DNA of 64,000 nt from Actinomyces sp. 432 (GTDB taxonomy: Bacteria; Actinomycetota; Actinomycetes; Actinomycetales; Actinomycetaceae): the NCBI RefSeq assembly GCF_009930875.1, contig NZ_CP025249.1:744001-808000 (forward strand). The letters run 5' to 3'. The notes beneath the pieces were generated by a model, which saw only the letters and a program-made list of their open reading frames with translations, searched no databases and had not been told where the DNA came from. This document shows, piece by piece, positions 53,897 to 63,625 of this stretch. Both the position numbers and the translations under genes were made by a program. Positions within the stretch are counted from its first letter, which is position 1. Every line of letters begins with the position of its first letter.

Positions 53897-54598
53897 TCAG
53901 TTCTCCGTGGTAGTAGGGGCGGGTGTGGAATCAAAGGATGCTGCGTCGGTTGCTGAGACGCTCTGGGCTGTGGAAGAGAACCCGCCATATTGGCGGGACC
54001 ACCGCAGCCGGACGTCTTTGGCGCCACCGGGACGTTGGAAACCGACTAGGTCGTCAGAGAGCATGGCGTGATCCAGGGGGATGCCTCGGGCGCGCAATTG
54101 GGAGACGAAGCTCCGCAGGTGATGGCGTAGTTCGCCGATGGTGGTTGACGTGACTAGCGCGTTGAACCGTGCCCGCGCGGAGGGATTCTCCTGGTCATGC
54201 GGACCGATTAAGTCTCGCGCCGCGCGGCCAAGCCCGACTCCGGGCTGGAACATTCCCTCGCTCCGCGACTGCTGATGCACGGCATACAGGGTCATGGCGG
54301 TGTGCACTGCGAGCTCCTCCCATGTGGGAGCGTCTCCGGCGCTGGAGGCTACAGGCACAGCGGTCAACGACCAGACCTCGGGGAGCTCCCCGGGGGCTCG
54401 GTTTGCGGCCTTGCGCAGGGCGGCAACGTCGGCGCGCCCCTGGGACTCATTGCGCAGGTAGCGGGCCTGTAGGCCGTTCTTCCCGCCTAGGCGCTGATCC
54501 ACGAGTTGCCCGGCATTCTCTCGAAGTCTGCGTCTCGGCTCTTGCGGTGGTGCCGTGCTCTGGGGCCCTGCGGGAGCATCGGCTTCTGACTGCGTCAT
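53897..54598 (-). CDS. cse2: Cse2/CasB Cascade small subunit
   Basis: A 233-residue helical protein that stabilises the R-loop. Recognisable parts are AALRKAANRAPGELPEVWSL, HTAMTLYAVHQQSRSEGMFQ, ARFNALVTSTTIGELRHHLR and LDHAMLSDDLVGFQRPGGAK then VRLRWSRQYGG. Both ends are long and polar. It overlaps cse1 by four bases and is one base from cas7e. Confidence 0.94.
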   Translation of the reverse strand: MTQSEADAPAGPQSTAPPQEPRRRLRENAGQLVDQRLGGKNGLQARYLRNESQGRADVAALRKAANRAPGELPEVWSLTAVPVASSAGDAPTWEELAVHTAMTLYAVHQQSRSEGMFQPGVGLGRAARDLIGPHDQENPSARARFNALVTSTTIGELRHHLRSFVSQLRARGIPLDHAMLSDDLVGFQRPGGAKDVRLRWSRQYGGFSSTAQSVSATDAASFDSTPAPTTTEN

Positions 54599-56253
54599 GC
54601 AACTGTCCTTTCTGCTTCATCACTGGGGGCGTCATTGCTTTCAGGAGGAGGGATGATCTTGTTGAGGGCGGCGCGGAAGAAGACCAGAGCGCGGCTGACG
54701 TCCATGCGTCCCGTTCCCTCGCCGCGGCCGGCGAAGGCCGCGTTCGGTGCTGCGGAAGCGAGTAAGTCCTGCTGACGCCAGGCCTCCGACCGCAGGAGGG
54801 CCCGCCATTGCTCGCGCCCCGCCGTCGGGTCGATTTCCGCCAGGGAAGCGAGCCAGCGGGGGAACTCCTCATCAATCACCTGGTAGAAGGCGGTGCTGGC
54901 GCGTTCACGTGCCGCCGTGGCCGTATCTGGGCTGCCGCCACTGGCGCGGTCTAGATTCGCGGCGAGGTTGCGCAGCGCACCGGCCACCTGCTCGGTCTGC
55001 TCCATGGCGTCCCGGACCACGGCAAGCAGGCGCGTTTCCTTGGGATCGAGCAGCTTTGCCGGCAGCACCAGGCTGTCATCAACCAGTTCGGAGACCACGG
55101 CTTCTTTCGCGCCATACTCGATGCCGGTGGCGTGCAATGGTATGAGGCCCGACAATGGAATGATTTCATACATCATGAGACCCTGGTAGAAGTCCACCAC
55201 GCCGGGAGGCATAAATCTGGTCACCTCTCCCGCGCCCTTAACTCTCAGCGAGGGACTGAGTTGCGCGATCAGAGAGGAAAGGCCCCGCCAGAAGGCCCGA
55301 TCCGTCGGCAGTTTGCGCGGCATGTAGACGGGGGCCTTGAGCTTCTTGGTCTGTGGCTCGGAGAAGCGCCACGCGGTCATGGGCTCAACGGGGAAGCGGT
55401 TCTGTGGGGTGGCCTTGTCTCCGTTTCCAAGAAACAGTCCGGTTACCGAGTTGTCCTCACCGTGCAGCAGGACGCGTCGCGTCTGCCATGTGTAGCAGGA
55501 GACCGGGCCGGTCGGTTCCAGCGCCGACGCACCTGCCGGGCCATTGGGATCTTGCTCCCATGGGGCGAGGTCGAACTCCGAATTGACTTCGTGCAGACCC
55601 TCTGTTTCTTTGCAGACTACGGTGTTGAGCAGTAGCGTGCGCTCAAGGTTCTTGCCGGTCACAGCTACGGCGCCGATCTGGCCGGTCCACCCCGGACCAA
55701 TCGGATAGCCCTTTCCATTCTTTACCTGCGGGTCGCCAACGGCGCCGGACCGAATACCGGAGGGGTCGTAGGCGTGGACGTGTACCAGCCACCTCGCGGC
55801 CTCCGCCCAAGTGATGGAATCCAGGCCCTCGGCGATGCGGGTGGTGAAGAAGGGATTGCCGTTGGGCACGTCCACGATCAGGGACTCCAAGCCCGAGATC
55901 TTGCCCGAAGCCGAGTGAATCCCGGCCACTTGAAAGAACGGCTGCTCGGGGTCGCGCAGGTCGAATCGGTCCCGGAAGCGCTCCAGGTAGGCGGCGGCGT
56001 CCGTCCCGAGCATGCCCGGCTTATCCCAGTACTCCTCCCAGGCGTCCAGATCCTTTGGACCGTCCATGGCGCGGTGGCAGATGGCCAGGAGCAGACGCAG
56101 AATCGCCATGTCCTGACTGGCGATCTCGCCGTGGATTCCCTCAATGCTTTCTGCATCGCGGAAGAGGTCGAGGAGAGAGACCTCAGCGGGTGTACCGTCG
56201 AGTCGGGCCACCCTGATCCAGGGCTCGTCCAGAAGATTGAAGCTTGCTGTCAT
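54595..56253 (-). CDS. cse1: Cse1/CasA (Cas8e) Cascade large subunit
   Basis: A 552-residue subunit that recognises the PAM and recruits Cas3. It begins MTASFNLLDEPWIRVARLDG. Other family parts are SQDMAILRLLLAICHRAMDG, TRIAEGLDSITWAEAARWLV and HVHAYDPSGI, followed by the C-terminal helical bundle. It overlaps cas3 by four bases. Confidence 0.95.
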   Translation of the reverse strand: MTASFNLLDEPWIRVARLDGTPAEVSLLDLFRDAESIEGIHGEIASQDMAILRLLLAICHRAMDGPKDLDAWEEYWDKPGMLGTDAAAYLERFRDRFDLRDPEQPFFQVAGIHSASGKISGLESLIVDVPNGNPFFTTRIAEGLDSITWAEAARWLVHVHAYDPSGIRSGAVGDPQVKNGKGYPIGPGWTGQIGAVAVTGKNLERTLLLNTVVCKETEGLHEVNSEFDLAPWEQDPNGPAGASALEPTGPVSCYTWQTRRVLLHGEDNSVTGLFLGNGDKATPQNRFPVEPMTAWRFSEPQTKKLKAPVYMPRKLPTDRAFWRGLSSLIAQLSPSLRVKGAGEVTRFMPPGVVDFYQGLMMYEIIPLSGLIPLHATGIEYGAKEAVVSELVDDSLVLPAKLLDPKETRLLAVVRDAMEQTEQVAGALRNLAANLDRASGGSPDTATAARERASTAFYQVIDEEFPRWLASLAEIDPTAGREQWRALLRSEAWRQQDLLASAAPNAAFAGRGEGTGRMDVSRALVFFRAALNKIIPPPESNDAPSDEAERTVA

Positions 56254-59201
56254 GCGTCGCGGACCTCCCTTAGCCCGGTGGTGGATGAGTATTCGAGAGT
56301 GGTTCCGGCCAGCTGTGCCCGGCCATCCTCAAGGAGGAGGAAGAGCTGCCCCCGGAGCTGTGGATCAGCTTGCCACGCGGGTACGACACGAATTTTTAGC
56401 TCTTGTATCGCTAGGTCCATCTTGTCTCCCCTGGTAATACCGGCCGGCAGCCGTACGGCAGACATCACCATGGCCCGTACAAGGTCACGTCTGGGGACCT
56501 GGTCCGTCGGGATCAAAGCCCCCGGGGCACCGGGCGCGTGCGCCAGCGTCCGTAGCTCCTCCTGCCCGCCTTCCCGATGCAGCTCAAGCAAACTGACTTC
56601 CAGTGAGTCCTCACCGTCGCGGACCTGTGCACGCCCGGTCTCCTCGCTGTCCGACGCCGTAGTGTGAAGCCAGCCGATCAGCGAAGCGGACTCGCCACTG
56701 CGCTCGGGTTCTTTCAAGCGGAATGTCTTCGGGGCGTTCCGCTTCTTCTCGAGCTCTTGCGCGTAGGCGTCGCGCGCTTGCGCGAGCGCGTCCTTCCACG
56801 CTGGCGGCACGTTGGCGCCATCTCCATATACGGCTTCGATTAGCCCGTGGACGTCGTCGGGCACCGTCACGACCCCGCTGCCGTCGACGACGCCGCGTAA
56901 GGCGGCGGCACTGAGCAGCAGGTCGTGCCCGCCATAGATCGCCTCGGCGCCGCGTTCAAGTGAAGGCGCGCTGGCCCCCGCCGCAGGAAGCCAATCTATG
57001 TAGCAGGTGGGAGTGACGAGCCGGGGCGGACGCGGGCGCTGATGGCGGTGCAGGCGTCCCATGCGCTGAAGCACCAGGTCGACGGGAGCAAGGTCGGTAA
57101 CGAGCAGGTCGAAATCGACGTCAAGCGACTGCTCCACCACTTGCGTGGCGACGACGATAGCCCGGCGCGGGCGTTCGGGATGGCTGCGCGGCGGACCAAA
57201 CCGATGAAGTAAGTCGGCGTCCTTGGTAAGGCGATCACCGATGGTGAAGCGGCCATGGTTAAGGGTGACATCTTCGCCGAACTGCTCTCGCAGTGCCTCA
57301 TAGGTCTCCTGAGCCCGCCCGACGGTGTTGCGGACGATTAGGGCACAGCCGCCGTCTGCGAGCTTGTCCTCCAGCAGAGGTAGCAAACCGTCTTTGCCGA
57401 GCTGTCGGATCTGGACGGTGGAGTGACGCCCCGCGGAGGTAACCGGGATGATCTTGGTGGATTCGCGACCGGCAGCAACCAAGCACGGGAAGGGCGTATT
57501 GATCGTCTTAGGGTCGGAGTGTTTGCCAAGCCGCTGTCCATTGGACAGCTGTAGGCCGCGGCGGTACGCATCGACCATCGCCGCGCAGCGTGCCTCCGAC
57601 AGTGTCGCGGATAGCAGCACCACCGGCACGCCGTAGGCGGCCAGCCAGGTCAGTGCACGGTCAAGGTAGGCGTTCATGTATGTCGAGTAGGAGTGCACCT
57701 CATCCACCACAACTACCTTGCGGGACAGGCCCAGGTGACGCATCGCCAGGTGCGGCGAGCGCATTGCAACGAATAGCAGATGGTCGACGGTGGTGACGAC
57801 GAAGTCCGACAGCATTGACTTCTTCCGCCCACTGAACCACGCCATGATGGCCGCGTCCGCCGCGCGCCGCCCCGCTGCATCGAGAGGTTTCTTGCTGCGT
57901 GCCTCCTCTTCGTCCCAGCCAATGCCCGTCGGCCGGGGACCGTCTGCCTGCTCGCCGCCCAGCGCGCCGAACAGCCGGTCACGAAGCTGGTATCCGCGCC
58001 GACGCAGCTCCCGGGCCTCCTCATTCAGGCGGGCGCGACCGTGAATCAACTGCACGGCGAAGTCCGAGGGAGCGCCGGCGTCGGCGTATGCCCGCTCGAC
58101 GGCATCGAGCCAGTCCAACTTGCGGGAGAACATGGCGTCGGTGGTGGCCTGGGTCGGCAGGGCGAAGAGGATACCGGCGCGTCCGGTGCGCGCGGCAAGC
58201 ACCTCGGCGGCCATGAGCGCCGACTCGGTCTTGCCCCCACCGGTGGAATCCTCGACGACCAGGATCCCGGGGAGCTCCATGGTGCGGGCGGCATCGAGCG
58301 CATGCGACTGAACATCGGTGGCACGCGCGCCGTCGGGCAGCTCGAACCGCTGCGTCAGCAGCGAGTCGGCATCGATGCCGGTGTCGCGTGGGTGCCACGG
58401 CGAGGGGATTTCCAGCAGCGACAGGCCCCGCTGAACACGGGCAGCATGGGCCTTGGGTGCGAGCAGGGTGGTGCCGTCGTCGTCCAAGGGAAGCAGCGGG
58501 AAGTAGTCCTCCGTTGAAGCGATCCAGTCGGACACGATGACCAGGCCGGACAACTCGACGAGGAACGGCTGGGACCACTTTCGGCGACTCCATGCACTTA
58601 GCAGGGGAGCGGCGCCGGTCCTGTTGGTTACGAAATCCAGCAGCTCACGGCGTGTACCATCCCAGGGCCCATCACCGAGCAGGTGGGCGTGGAGCGCGTA
58701 TTCGGTGCCGACGTCGGCTCTTGTAGGCGGGATGCCGTGATGGGCCCCGACGACGGAGGCAAGGGCTGCGCAGCTGCCTCGGGTGCCGGCGTACTCCGTG
58801 CGGAGCCAGCGTTGGAGGACGATGTGTCCGGCCAGTCCATGTGGCATCTTGCGGCGGTCGTTGCCGTTGAGTGTTTCGTGCTTTAGTCCGACCTCTCGCA
58901 TCCGATCGTCGAGGTGCTTTACCTTGTCGGAGAACGTCGGCGAACACTTGCCAATGTCGTGGACACCTGCGATCCAGGAAGCCAGCAGACAGAACTCGTC
59001 GACGGGGGAGAGATCGGAATCGGGGTCGGTGAACTCGCGCTCAATGAGATCCTGGATGGTCGGCGCCAGCCAGTTGCGGGCCAGGTGCTCGGCCACGGCG
59101 GCACTGTCCAGCAGGTGCAGCCATAACGGAAGCCACACGTGGCTGTCGGGGTCGTACCCGGACTTTGCCCACACAGACCGGGCGCGTTCGGAGAGTGTCA
59201 C
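56250..59201 (-). CDS. cas3: Cas3 helicase-nuclease
   Basis: A protein of about 983 residues that unwinds and degrades the target. The N-terminal HD nuclease has HLLDSAAVAEHLARN (about H29) and the HD pair in WIAGVHDIGKCSPTF (about 81-82), plus ASVVGAHHGIPP. The helicase has Walker A EDSTGGGKTESALMAAEVLA (about 321-325), the DEVH box VVVDEVHSYSTYMN, LLSATLSEA, and motif VI VLQRMGRLHRH. GTG 59201 is preferred because AAAGGAG lies just upstream; an in-frame GTG at 59279 has no ribosome-binding site. It is the first gene of the cas operon. Confidence 0.95.
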   Translation of the reverse strand: MTLSERARSVWAKSGYDPDSHVWLPLWLHLLDSAAVAEHLARNWLAPTIQDLIEREFTDPDSDLSPVDEFCLLASWIAGVHDIGKCSPTFSDKVKHLDDRMREVGLKHETLNGNDRRKMPHGLAGHIVLQRWLRTEYAGTRGSCAALASVVGAHHGIPPTRADVGTEYALHAHLLGDGPWDGTRRELLDFVTNRTGAAPLLSAWSRRKWSQPFLVELSGLVIVSDWIASTEDYFPLLPLDDDGTTLLAPKAHAARVQRGLSLLEIPSPWHPRDTGIDADSLLTQRFELPDGARATDVQSHALDAARTMELPGILVVEDSTGGGKTESALMAAEVLAARTGRAGILFALPTQATTDAMFSRKLDWLDAVERAYADAGAPSDFAVQLIHGRARLNEEARELRRRGYQLRDRLFGALGGEQADGPRPTGIGWDEEEARSKKPLDAAGRRAADAAIMAWFSGRKKSMLSDFVVTTVDHLLFVAMRSPHLAMRHLGLSRKVVVVDEVHSYSTYMNAYLDRALTWLAAYGVPVVLLSATLSEARCAAMVDAYRRGLQLSNGQRLGKHSDPKTINTPFPCLVAAGRESTKIIPVTSAGRHSTVQIRQLGKDGLLPLLEDKLADGGCALIVRNTVGRAQETYEALREQFGEDVTLNHGRFTIGDRLTKDADLLHRFGPPRSHPERPRRAIVVATQVVEQSLDVDFDLLVTDLAPVDLVLQRMGRLHRHQRPRPPRLVTPTCYIDWLPAAGASAPSLERGAEAIYGGHDLLLSAAALRGVVDGSGVVTVPDDVHGLIEAVYGDGANVPPAWKDALAQARDAYAQELEKKRNAPKTFRLKEPERSGESASLIGWLHTTASDSEETGRAQVRDGEDSLEVSLLELHREGGQEELRTLAHAPGAPGALIPTDQVPRRDLVRAMVMSAVRLPAGITRGDKMDLAIQELKIRVVPAWQADPQLRGQLFLLLEDGRAQLAGTTLEYSSTTGLREVRDA

Positions 59202-59360
59202 GGGACTCCTTTGTCTGAGGGGATGCTTGACGGTAGATCCGGGGAGACGGTGCATACGGCGCAATGAGTGAGCCGCCACACACTTGTTACTTACATGTAT
59301 GGGTGCAAGCGGTTCTGAAGCTCACCACCTGGCCCCGCCACGCCGTCGGCGCTAGCATGG
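59202..59360. other. divergent promoter region between cas3 and glyA
   Basis: The gap holds start signals for both directions. TAGCAT at 59353-59358 is a plausible -10 for the glyA leader. For cas3 only AAAGGAG and a palindrome TACATGTA near 59291-59298 were noticed; no clear -35/-10 pair was identified. Confidence 0.4.
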
Positions 59361-59490
59361 GGCCGTCGTCGCGACTGGCGAAAAGGTGGTCACCACCGGG
59401 GAGCGACGGCACGTCACGGGTCCGCTCGCACCCTGCGGTGGCTCGGGGCGCAGCAATGGAGAACCTGGTCGCCCGCCTGGGCCGAGGTCG
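59361..59490 (+). ncRNA. ZTP (pfl) riboswitch upstream of glyA-folD
   Basis: All conserved blocks of the pfl motif are present in order: GCGACTGGCG at 59371-59380, a GGTGGT/ACCACC stem leading to CCGGGGAGCGAC at 59397-59407, and the 3' strand CCGCCTGGGC at 59473-59482 that forms the pseudoknot. ZTP signals low 10-formyl-THF. The two genes downstream make and interconvert one-carbon folates, the classic targets. A GCGCGG/CCGCGC hairpin between the aptamer and AGGAGAA may be the expression platform. Confidence 0.88.
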
Positions 59491-59532
59491 ACGCCAACGC
59501 GCGGCCCGCGCCGCGCACACATCAGGAGAACC

Positions 59533-60852
59533 ATGACCGACTCCGCGGCCACCGCCCGCACCGCCCTCAACAACCAGTCCCTGGCCGACCTCGACCCGGA
59601 GATCGCCGCCGTCCTCGACGACGAGCTCGCCCGCCAGCGCGGGACCCTGGAGATGATCGCCTCGGAGAACTTCGTGCCGCGCGCCGTCCTGCAGGCGCAG
59701 GGGAGCGTGCTGACCAACAAGTACGCCGAGGGCTACCCCGGGCGCCGCTACTACGGCGGCTGCGAAGTCGTCGACGTAGCCGAGTCCCTGGCAATCGAGC
59801 GCGCCAAGGCCGTCTTTGGTGCCGAGTGGGCCAATGTCCAGCCGCACTCCGGCGCCCAGGCCAACGCCGCCGTCCTGCACGCCCTGGCCAACGGCGGTGA
59901 CACCATCCTCGGCCTGTCGCTCGCACACGGCGGTCACCTCACGCACGGCATGAAGATCAACTTCTCCGGCAAGAACTACCACGCCACCGCCTACGGCGTG
60001 GACGAGACCACCCACCGCATCGAAATGGAGCAGGTGCGCCAGGCCGCCCTGCGCGAGCGCCCCCGCGTGATCATCGCCGGCTGGTCCGCCTACCCCCGCC
60101 ACCTCGACTTCGAGGCCTTCCGCTCCATCGCCGACGAGGTCGGGGCCGCCCTGTGGACCGACATGGCGCACTTCGCCGGGCTGGTCGCCGCCGGTCTGCA
60201 CCCGTCCCCGCTGCCGTGGTCCGACGTCGTGTCCACCACCGTTCACAAGACCCTCGGCGGCCCCCGCTCCGGCATGCTGCTGACCAACCGTGCCGAGCAG
60301 TGGGGCAAGAAACTCAACTCCGCCGTCTTCCCCGGCCAGCAGGGCGGCCCGCTCATGCACGTGATCGCCGCAAAGGCAGTCGCCATGAAGATCGCCGGCA
60401 CCGACGTGTTCAAGGACCGCCAGGCCCGCACGCTTGAGGGCGCCTCCATCCTCGCCCAGCGCCTGCTCGCCGACGACGTCGCGGCCGCCGGCATCAAGCT
60501 TGTCACCGGTGGCACCGACGTCCACCTGGTGCTGGTGGACCTGCGTGACTCCGCCCTGGACGGTCAGCAGGCCGAAGACCTCCTCCATGACGCCGGCATC
60601 ACCGTCAACCGCAACGCCGTCCCCTTCGACCCGCGCCCGCCGCGCGTCACCTCCGGCCTGCGCATCGGCACGCCGGCCCTAGCCACCCGCGGCTTCGGAC
60701 CCGCGGAGTTCACCGAGGTCGCCGAGATCATCGCCACCACCCTGGTGGCGGGCGCGGCCGGCAAGGCCGACGACGAACTGCTCGCCTCCCTACGCGGGCG
60801 CGTGCGCACGCTCACCGACGCCTTCCCGCTCTACCCGGGGCTGGCCCAGTGA
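59533..60852 (+). CDS. glyA: serine hydroxymethyltransferase
   Basis: A 439-residue PLP enzyme moving the serine hydroxymethyl carbon to THF. Features are [57 protein letters not shown] and the PLP lysine K239 in [17 protein letters not shown]. The ATG at 59533 has AGGAGAA upstream. Its stop overlaps the GTG start of folD. Control by the ZTP riboswitch is expected. Confidence 0.97.
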   Translation: MTDSAATARTALNNQSLADLDPEIAAVLDDELARQRGTLEMIASENFVPRAVLQAQGSVLTNKYAEGYPGRRYYGGCEVVDVAESLAIERAKAVFGAEWANVQPHSGAQANAAVLHALANGGDTILGLSLAHGGHLTHGMKINFSGKNYHATAYGVDETTHRIEMEQVRQAALRERPRVIIAGWSAYPRHLDFEAFRSIADEVGAALWTDMAHFAGLVAAGLHPSPLPWSDVVSTTVHKTLGGPRSGMLLTNRAEQWGKKLNSAVFPGQQGGPLMHVIAAKAVAMKIAGTDVFKDRQARTLEGASILAQRLLADDVAAAGIKLVTGGTDVHLVLVDLRDSALDGQQAEDLLHDAGITVNRNAVPFDPRPPRVTSGLRIGTPALATRGFGPAEFTEVAEIIATTLVAGAAGKADDELLASLRGRVRTLTDAFPLYPGLAQ

Positions 60853-61754
60853 GGGCCCCGTGGAGCGGTCCCGCCCGCGTCCTGGACGGCAAGGCGACCG
60901 CGGCGGCCCTCAAGGCCGAACTGGCCGAGCGCGTGGCCGCTCTGCGCGAGCGCGGCATCACCCCCGGCCTGGGCACGGTGCTGGTCGGTGAGGACCCCGG
61001 CAGCGTCAAGTACGTGGCCGGCAAACACGCGGACTGCGCCGAGGTCGGCATCGAGTCGATCCGCGTGGACCTGCCAGCCACCACCACGCAGGCCGAGATC
61101 GAGGCGGCCATTGACCGCCTCAACGCCGACCCCGCCTGCACCGGCTACATCGTCCAGCTGCCGCTGCCCGCCGGCATCGACACCAACGCCATCCTGGAGC
61201 GCGTCGACCCCGACAAGGACGCCGACGGCCTGCACCCCACCAACCTCGGCCGCCTGGTGCTGCGGGGCACCGGTCCGATCACCTCGCCGCTGCCGTGCAC
61301 GCCGCGTGCGTGCATCGAGTTGATCACCCGCCACGGAATCGACCTGGCCGGCAAGAACGTGTGCGTCATCGGCCGCGGCGTCACCGTGGGCCGCTCCATC
61401 GGTCTGCTGCTGATGCGCAAGGACGTCAACGCTACCGTCGACGTCTGCCACACCGGCACCCGGGACCTGGCCGAGCACGTGCGCCGCGCCGACGTCGTCA
61501 TCGCCGCCGCCGGCTCGGCCGGCATCGTCACGGCCGACATGGTCGCGCCCGGAGCGGTGGTTCTGGACGTGGGCGTCTCCCGCGTAGTCAACCCGCACAC
61601 CGGCAAGGGCAGGATCATGGGCGACGTGGCCGACGGCGTCGACCAAGTTGCCGCCTGGCTGTCCCCGAACCCCGGGGGAGTCGGCCCGATGACGCGTGCG
61701 CTGCTGCTGGCGAACGTCGTCGAGATCGCCGAGCGCAACGCGACCGACTCATAG
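60849..61754 (+). CDS. folD: methylenetetrahydrofolate dehydrogenase / cyclohydrolase
   Basis: A 301-residue bifunctional enzyme making 10-formyl-THF from methylene-THF. It shows [15 protein letters not shown] (catalytic Lys), [49 protein letters not shown], the NADP site [16 protein letters not shown], and [19 protein letters not shown]. It begins with GTG 60849, overlapping the glyA stop by four bases, so the two are co-translated. Confidence 0.97.
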   Translation: MRAPWSGPARVLDGKATAAALKAELAERVAALRERGITPGLGTVLVGEDPGSVKYVAGKHADCAEVGIESIRVDLPATTTQAEIEAAIDRLNADPACTGYIVQLPLPAGIDTNAILERVDPDKDADGLHPTNLGRLVLRGTGPITSPLPCTPRACIELITRHGIDLAGKNVCVIGRGVTVGRSIGLLLMRKDVNATVDVCHTGTRDLAEHVRRADVVIAAAGSAGIVTADMVAPGAVVLDVGVSRVVNPHTGKGRIMGDVADGVDQVAAWLSPNPGGVGPMTRALLLANVVEIAERNATDS

Positions 61755-61859
61755 GCGCTGGGTCCTGGAGCAGCGGTTCTGGGCTGCGGCACTAGGTCGC
61801 GGCTCCCGCTGTGACACGTCCCCGATGAACTACGGCGCGGTTGACAGGACAATCCGGCT

Positions 61860-61991
61860 GACGGTTCGTACCTTTGCTTCGACGCTTCGTACTCTGGCCC
61901 GACGGTTCGTACCTGTAGGTGCCGAACCGTCGTAAGAAGGTACGAAGCGTCGACCAGAAAGTACGAACCGTCGTCGTTAGTGCCGAACCGG
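61860..61991. repeat. dyad array of about 20-bp units between folD and xthA
   Basis: Three forward units, GACGGTTCGTAC at 61860, GACGCTTCGTAC at 61881 and GACGGTTCGTAC at 61901, are followed by inverted units around 61923, at 61940 (GTACGAAGCGTC), 61961 (GTACGAACCGTC) and 61980. The steps are 19-21 bp. The whole can fold as one large imperfect hairpin between two convergent genes. Confidence 0.85.
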
Positions 61992-62018
61992 AGCCTGGGT
62001 GATCAGCGGCGAACCGCC

Positions 62019-62855
62019 TCACAGGTCGTAGTCGACCACGACCGGGGCGTGGTCGGACCAGCGCTCGGCGTAGCTGGGTGCCCGGTCAACGGTGAAGGAG
62101 CGGGCCCGCTCGGCCAACTGCGGCGTCGCCACCTGGTAGTCGATGCGCCAGCCGGCGTCGTTGTCGAAGGCCTTGCCGCGCTGCGACCACCAGGTGTATG
62201 GCCCCTGCGCGTCGGGCGCGAGGCTGCGCGCCACGTCCACCCACCCGGACCCGAACCAGCGCTCTAGGTAGGCGATCTCCTCGTCCAGCACCCCTGCGGA
62301 CTTGTTGTGGTTGGGACGCCAGTTCTTGATATCGCGCTCGGAGCGCACGATGTTCAGGTCCCCGGCCATGAGCACGTTCGGCCCGCCGGCCGCCGCATCG
62401 GCGAGCAGCGTCGTCATGCGCGCGTCCACCAGGTTCAGGTGTGCATACTTCTGGTCCATCTTCACGGTACCCACCTGACCGGAGTGGAAGTAGGCGGACA
62501 CGACCGTCAGCGGGGTTTGAGCCCCGGCACCGTTTGTGGCCGTCAGGTCCACCTCCAGCCAGCGGCCGGAGTCCACATCCGGCTCCTCGCTCCCGGGCGC
62601 GGAGACGCCGCGACGCACCGCGCCTGCGGTCACCGGCGCACCCTGACGCACCGCCACGGCGACGCCGGCCCTTCCCTTCACGCGGCACGGCCAGATCACC
62701 GACTCGTAGCCGGGCAGCAGCGCGGCCGCGGTGGCTTCGTCGGCGCGTACCTCTTGCAACAGCAGTACATCCGGGGCGCTGGACTCCAGCCAGGAGTCCA
62801 TGTGCTTACGGGCTGCAGCCCTGATGCCGTTGACGTTGATAGTGGCTACGCGCAT
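62019..62855 (-). CDS. xthA: exodeoxyribonuclease III / AP endonuclease
   Basis: A 278-residue exonuclease-endonuclease-phosphatase enzyme for base-excision repair. Features are MRVATINVNGIRAAARK, VLLLQEVRADEATAAAL (metal Glu), SAYFHSGQVGTVKMDQKY, LMAGDLNIVRSERDIKNW (Asp, Asn), WWSQRGKAFDNDAGWRIDYQ and the catalytic WSDHAPVVVDYDL. The ATG at 62855 is the conserved start; open frame upstream to 63221 is not family-like. Confidence 0.93.
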   Translation of the reverse strand: MRVATINVNGIRAAARKHMDSWLESSAPDVLLLQEVRADEATAAALLPGYESVIWPCRVKGRAGVAVAVRQGAPVTAGAVRRGVSAPGSEEPDVDSGRWLEVDLTATNGAGAQTPLTVVSAYFHSGQVGTVKMDQKYAHLNLVDARMTTLLADAAAGGPNVLMAGDLNIVRSERDIKNWRPNHNKSAGVLDEEIAYLERWFGSGWVDVARSLAPDAQGPYTWWSQRGKAFDNDAGWRIDYQVATPQLAERARSFTVDRAPSYAERWSDHAPVVVDYDL

Positions 62856-62931
62856 GGGGTCCGAGTGTACGTGTACGTCCGCCCGGCCACGAGTCCTAAC
62901 CAGCCAGCGGATTTGGACAGCGCCGCTTCTA

Positions 62932-62987
62932 CCGATCTCGGTACGTAACGTCTGCCGACCTCGGCACGTGACTTCTACCGACCTCGG
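62932..62987 (+). repeat. array of 23-bp repeats, family A (second locus)
   Basis: CCGATCTCGG at 62932-62941 and CCGACCTCGG at 62955-62964 and 62978-62987 are exactly 23 bp apart, with linkers such as CACGTGACTTCTA. The unit is the same as that at 679-795 in the other orientation. It lies between the divergent starts of xthA and the acylphosphatase gene. Confidence 0.8.
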
Positions 62988-63069
62988 CGGGGGTTTGGGG
63001 AGGCGGCTCGCGCCGACGCTCCTCGCGGTGCCCCTGTCAGGCCGCGGGTATTCCTGAGACAATGGCGCC

Positions 63070-63489
63070 ATGGAGCGCAGGTTCTTTGACGTCTTCCGCC
63101 GCCAGCCAAGCAATCCCGAGCCAGCTGCTGAGGCTCCTGCGGCCCGCGCCGACGGGGACCGGGCCGCAGGAGGCTCCGGCGAAGCCAATGACGCCGCCCC
63201 CGCGTCCGATCGCCACCGCACGATTCACGCCATAGTCTCCGGGCGCGTGCAAGGGGTCGGCTTCCGCTGGTCCTGCATGGAGGAGGGGGAGCGGCTCGGG
63301 CTGGTGGGCGAGGTGCGCAACCTGGACGACGGCGACGTGGAGGTCTTCGCCCAGGGCCCGGCTGACGACGTCGCCCGCATGATCGCCTGGCTGTACCACG
63401 GCCCGCGCTGGGCCAGTGTCGCCTCCGTGCGCATCACCGATATGAACCCCGGCAGCCTGCGGCACCGCGCGTTCATCATGGGCAACTGA
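63070..63489 (+). CDS. acyP: acylphosphatase with N-terminal extension
   Basis: A 139-residue protein. The C-terminal 90 residues are acylphosphatase: the phosphate cradle and catalytic Arg in IVSGRVQGVGFRWSCMEEGE, and the catalytic Asn in GEVRNLDDGDVEVFAQGP. The first 48 residues are Ala/Glu/Asp rich and probably disordered. It hydrolyses acyl phosphates such as carbamoyl phosphate or acetyl phosphate. A GC-rich hairpin follows the stop. Confidence 0.9.
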   Translation: MERRFFDVFRRQPSNPEPAAEAPAARADGDRAAGGSGEANDAAPASDRHRTIHAIVSGRVQGVGFRWSCMEEGERLGLVGEVRNLDDGDVEVFAQGPADDVARMIAWLYHGPRWASVASVRITDMNPGSLRHRAFIMGN

Positions 63490-63510
63490 CGCTTCGCGAT
63501 CCCGGGCATT

Positions 63511-63553
63511 GCGCGACCCCGGGGCGATCGTGGAGCGCACCCCGGGGTCGCGC
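63511..63553. terminator. hairpin between acyP and the permease gene
   Basis: Arms 63511-63524 and 63540-63553 are perfect 14-bp complements (GCGCGACCCCGGGG) with a 15-base loop, between convergent genes. A third related unit CGCGATCCCGGG lies at 63495-63506, at the same spacing of about 20 bp seen in the other repeat arrays. Confidence 0.7.
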
Positions 63554-63625
63554 GGTGTAGGTGCGGACGGCCGAGCCCACCGCCCGGAAGATCAGCAATC
63601 GCGCGCGGTTGAAGCACGGTTGACG

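Noticed and set aside
59202..59279. An upstream GTG start for cas3
   Set aside because: It adds 26 Arg/His-rich residues without a ribosome-binding site, whereas GTG 59201 has AAAGGAG.
62856..63221. A 122-codon extension of xthA
   Set aside because: The conserved ExoIII N-terminus starts at 62855, and the extension covers intergenic repeats.
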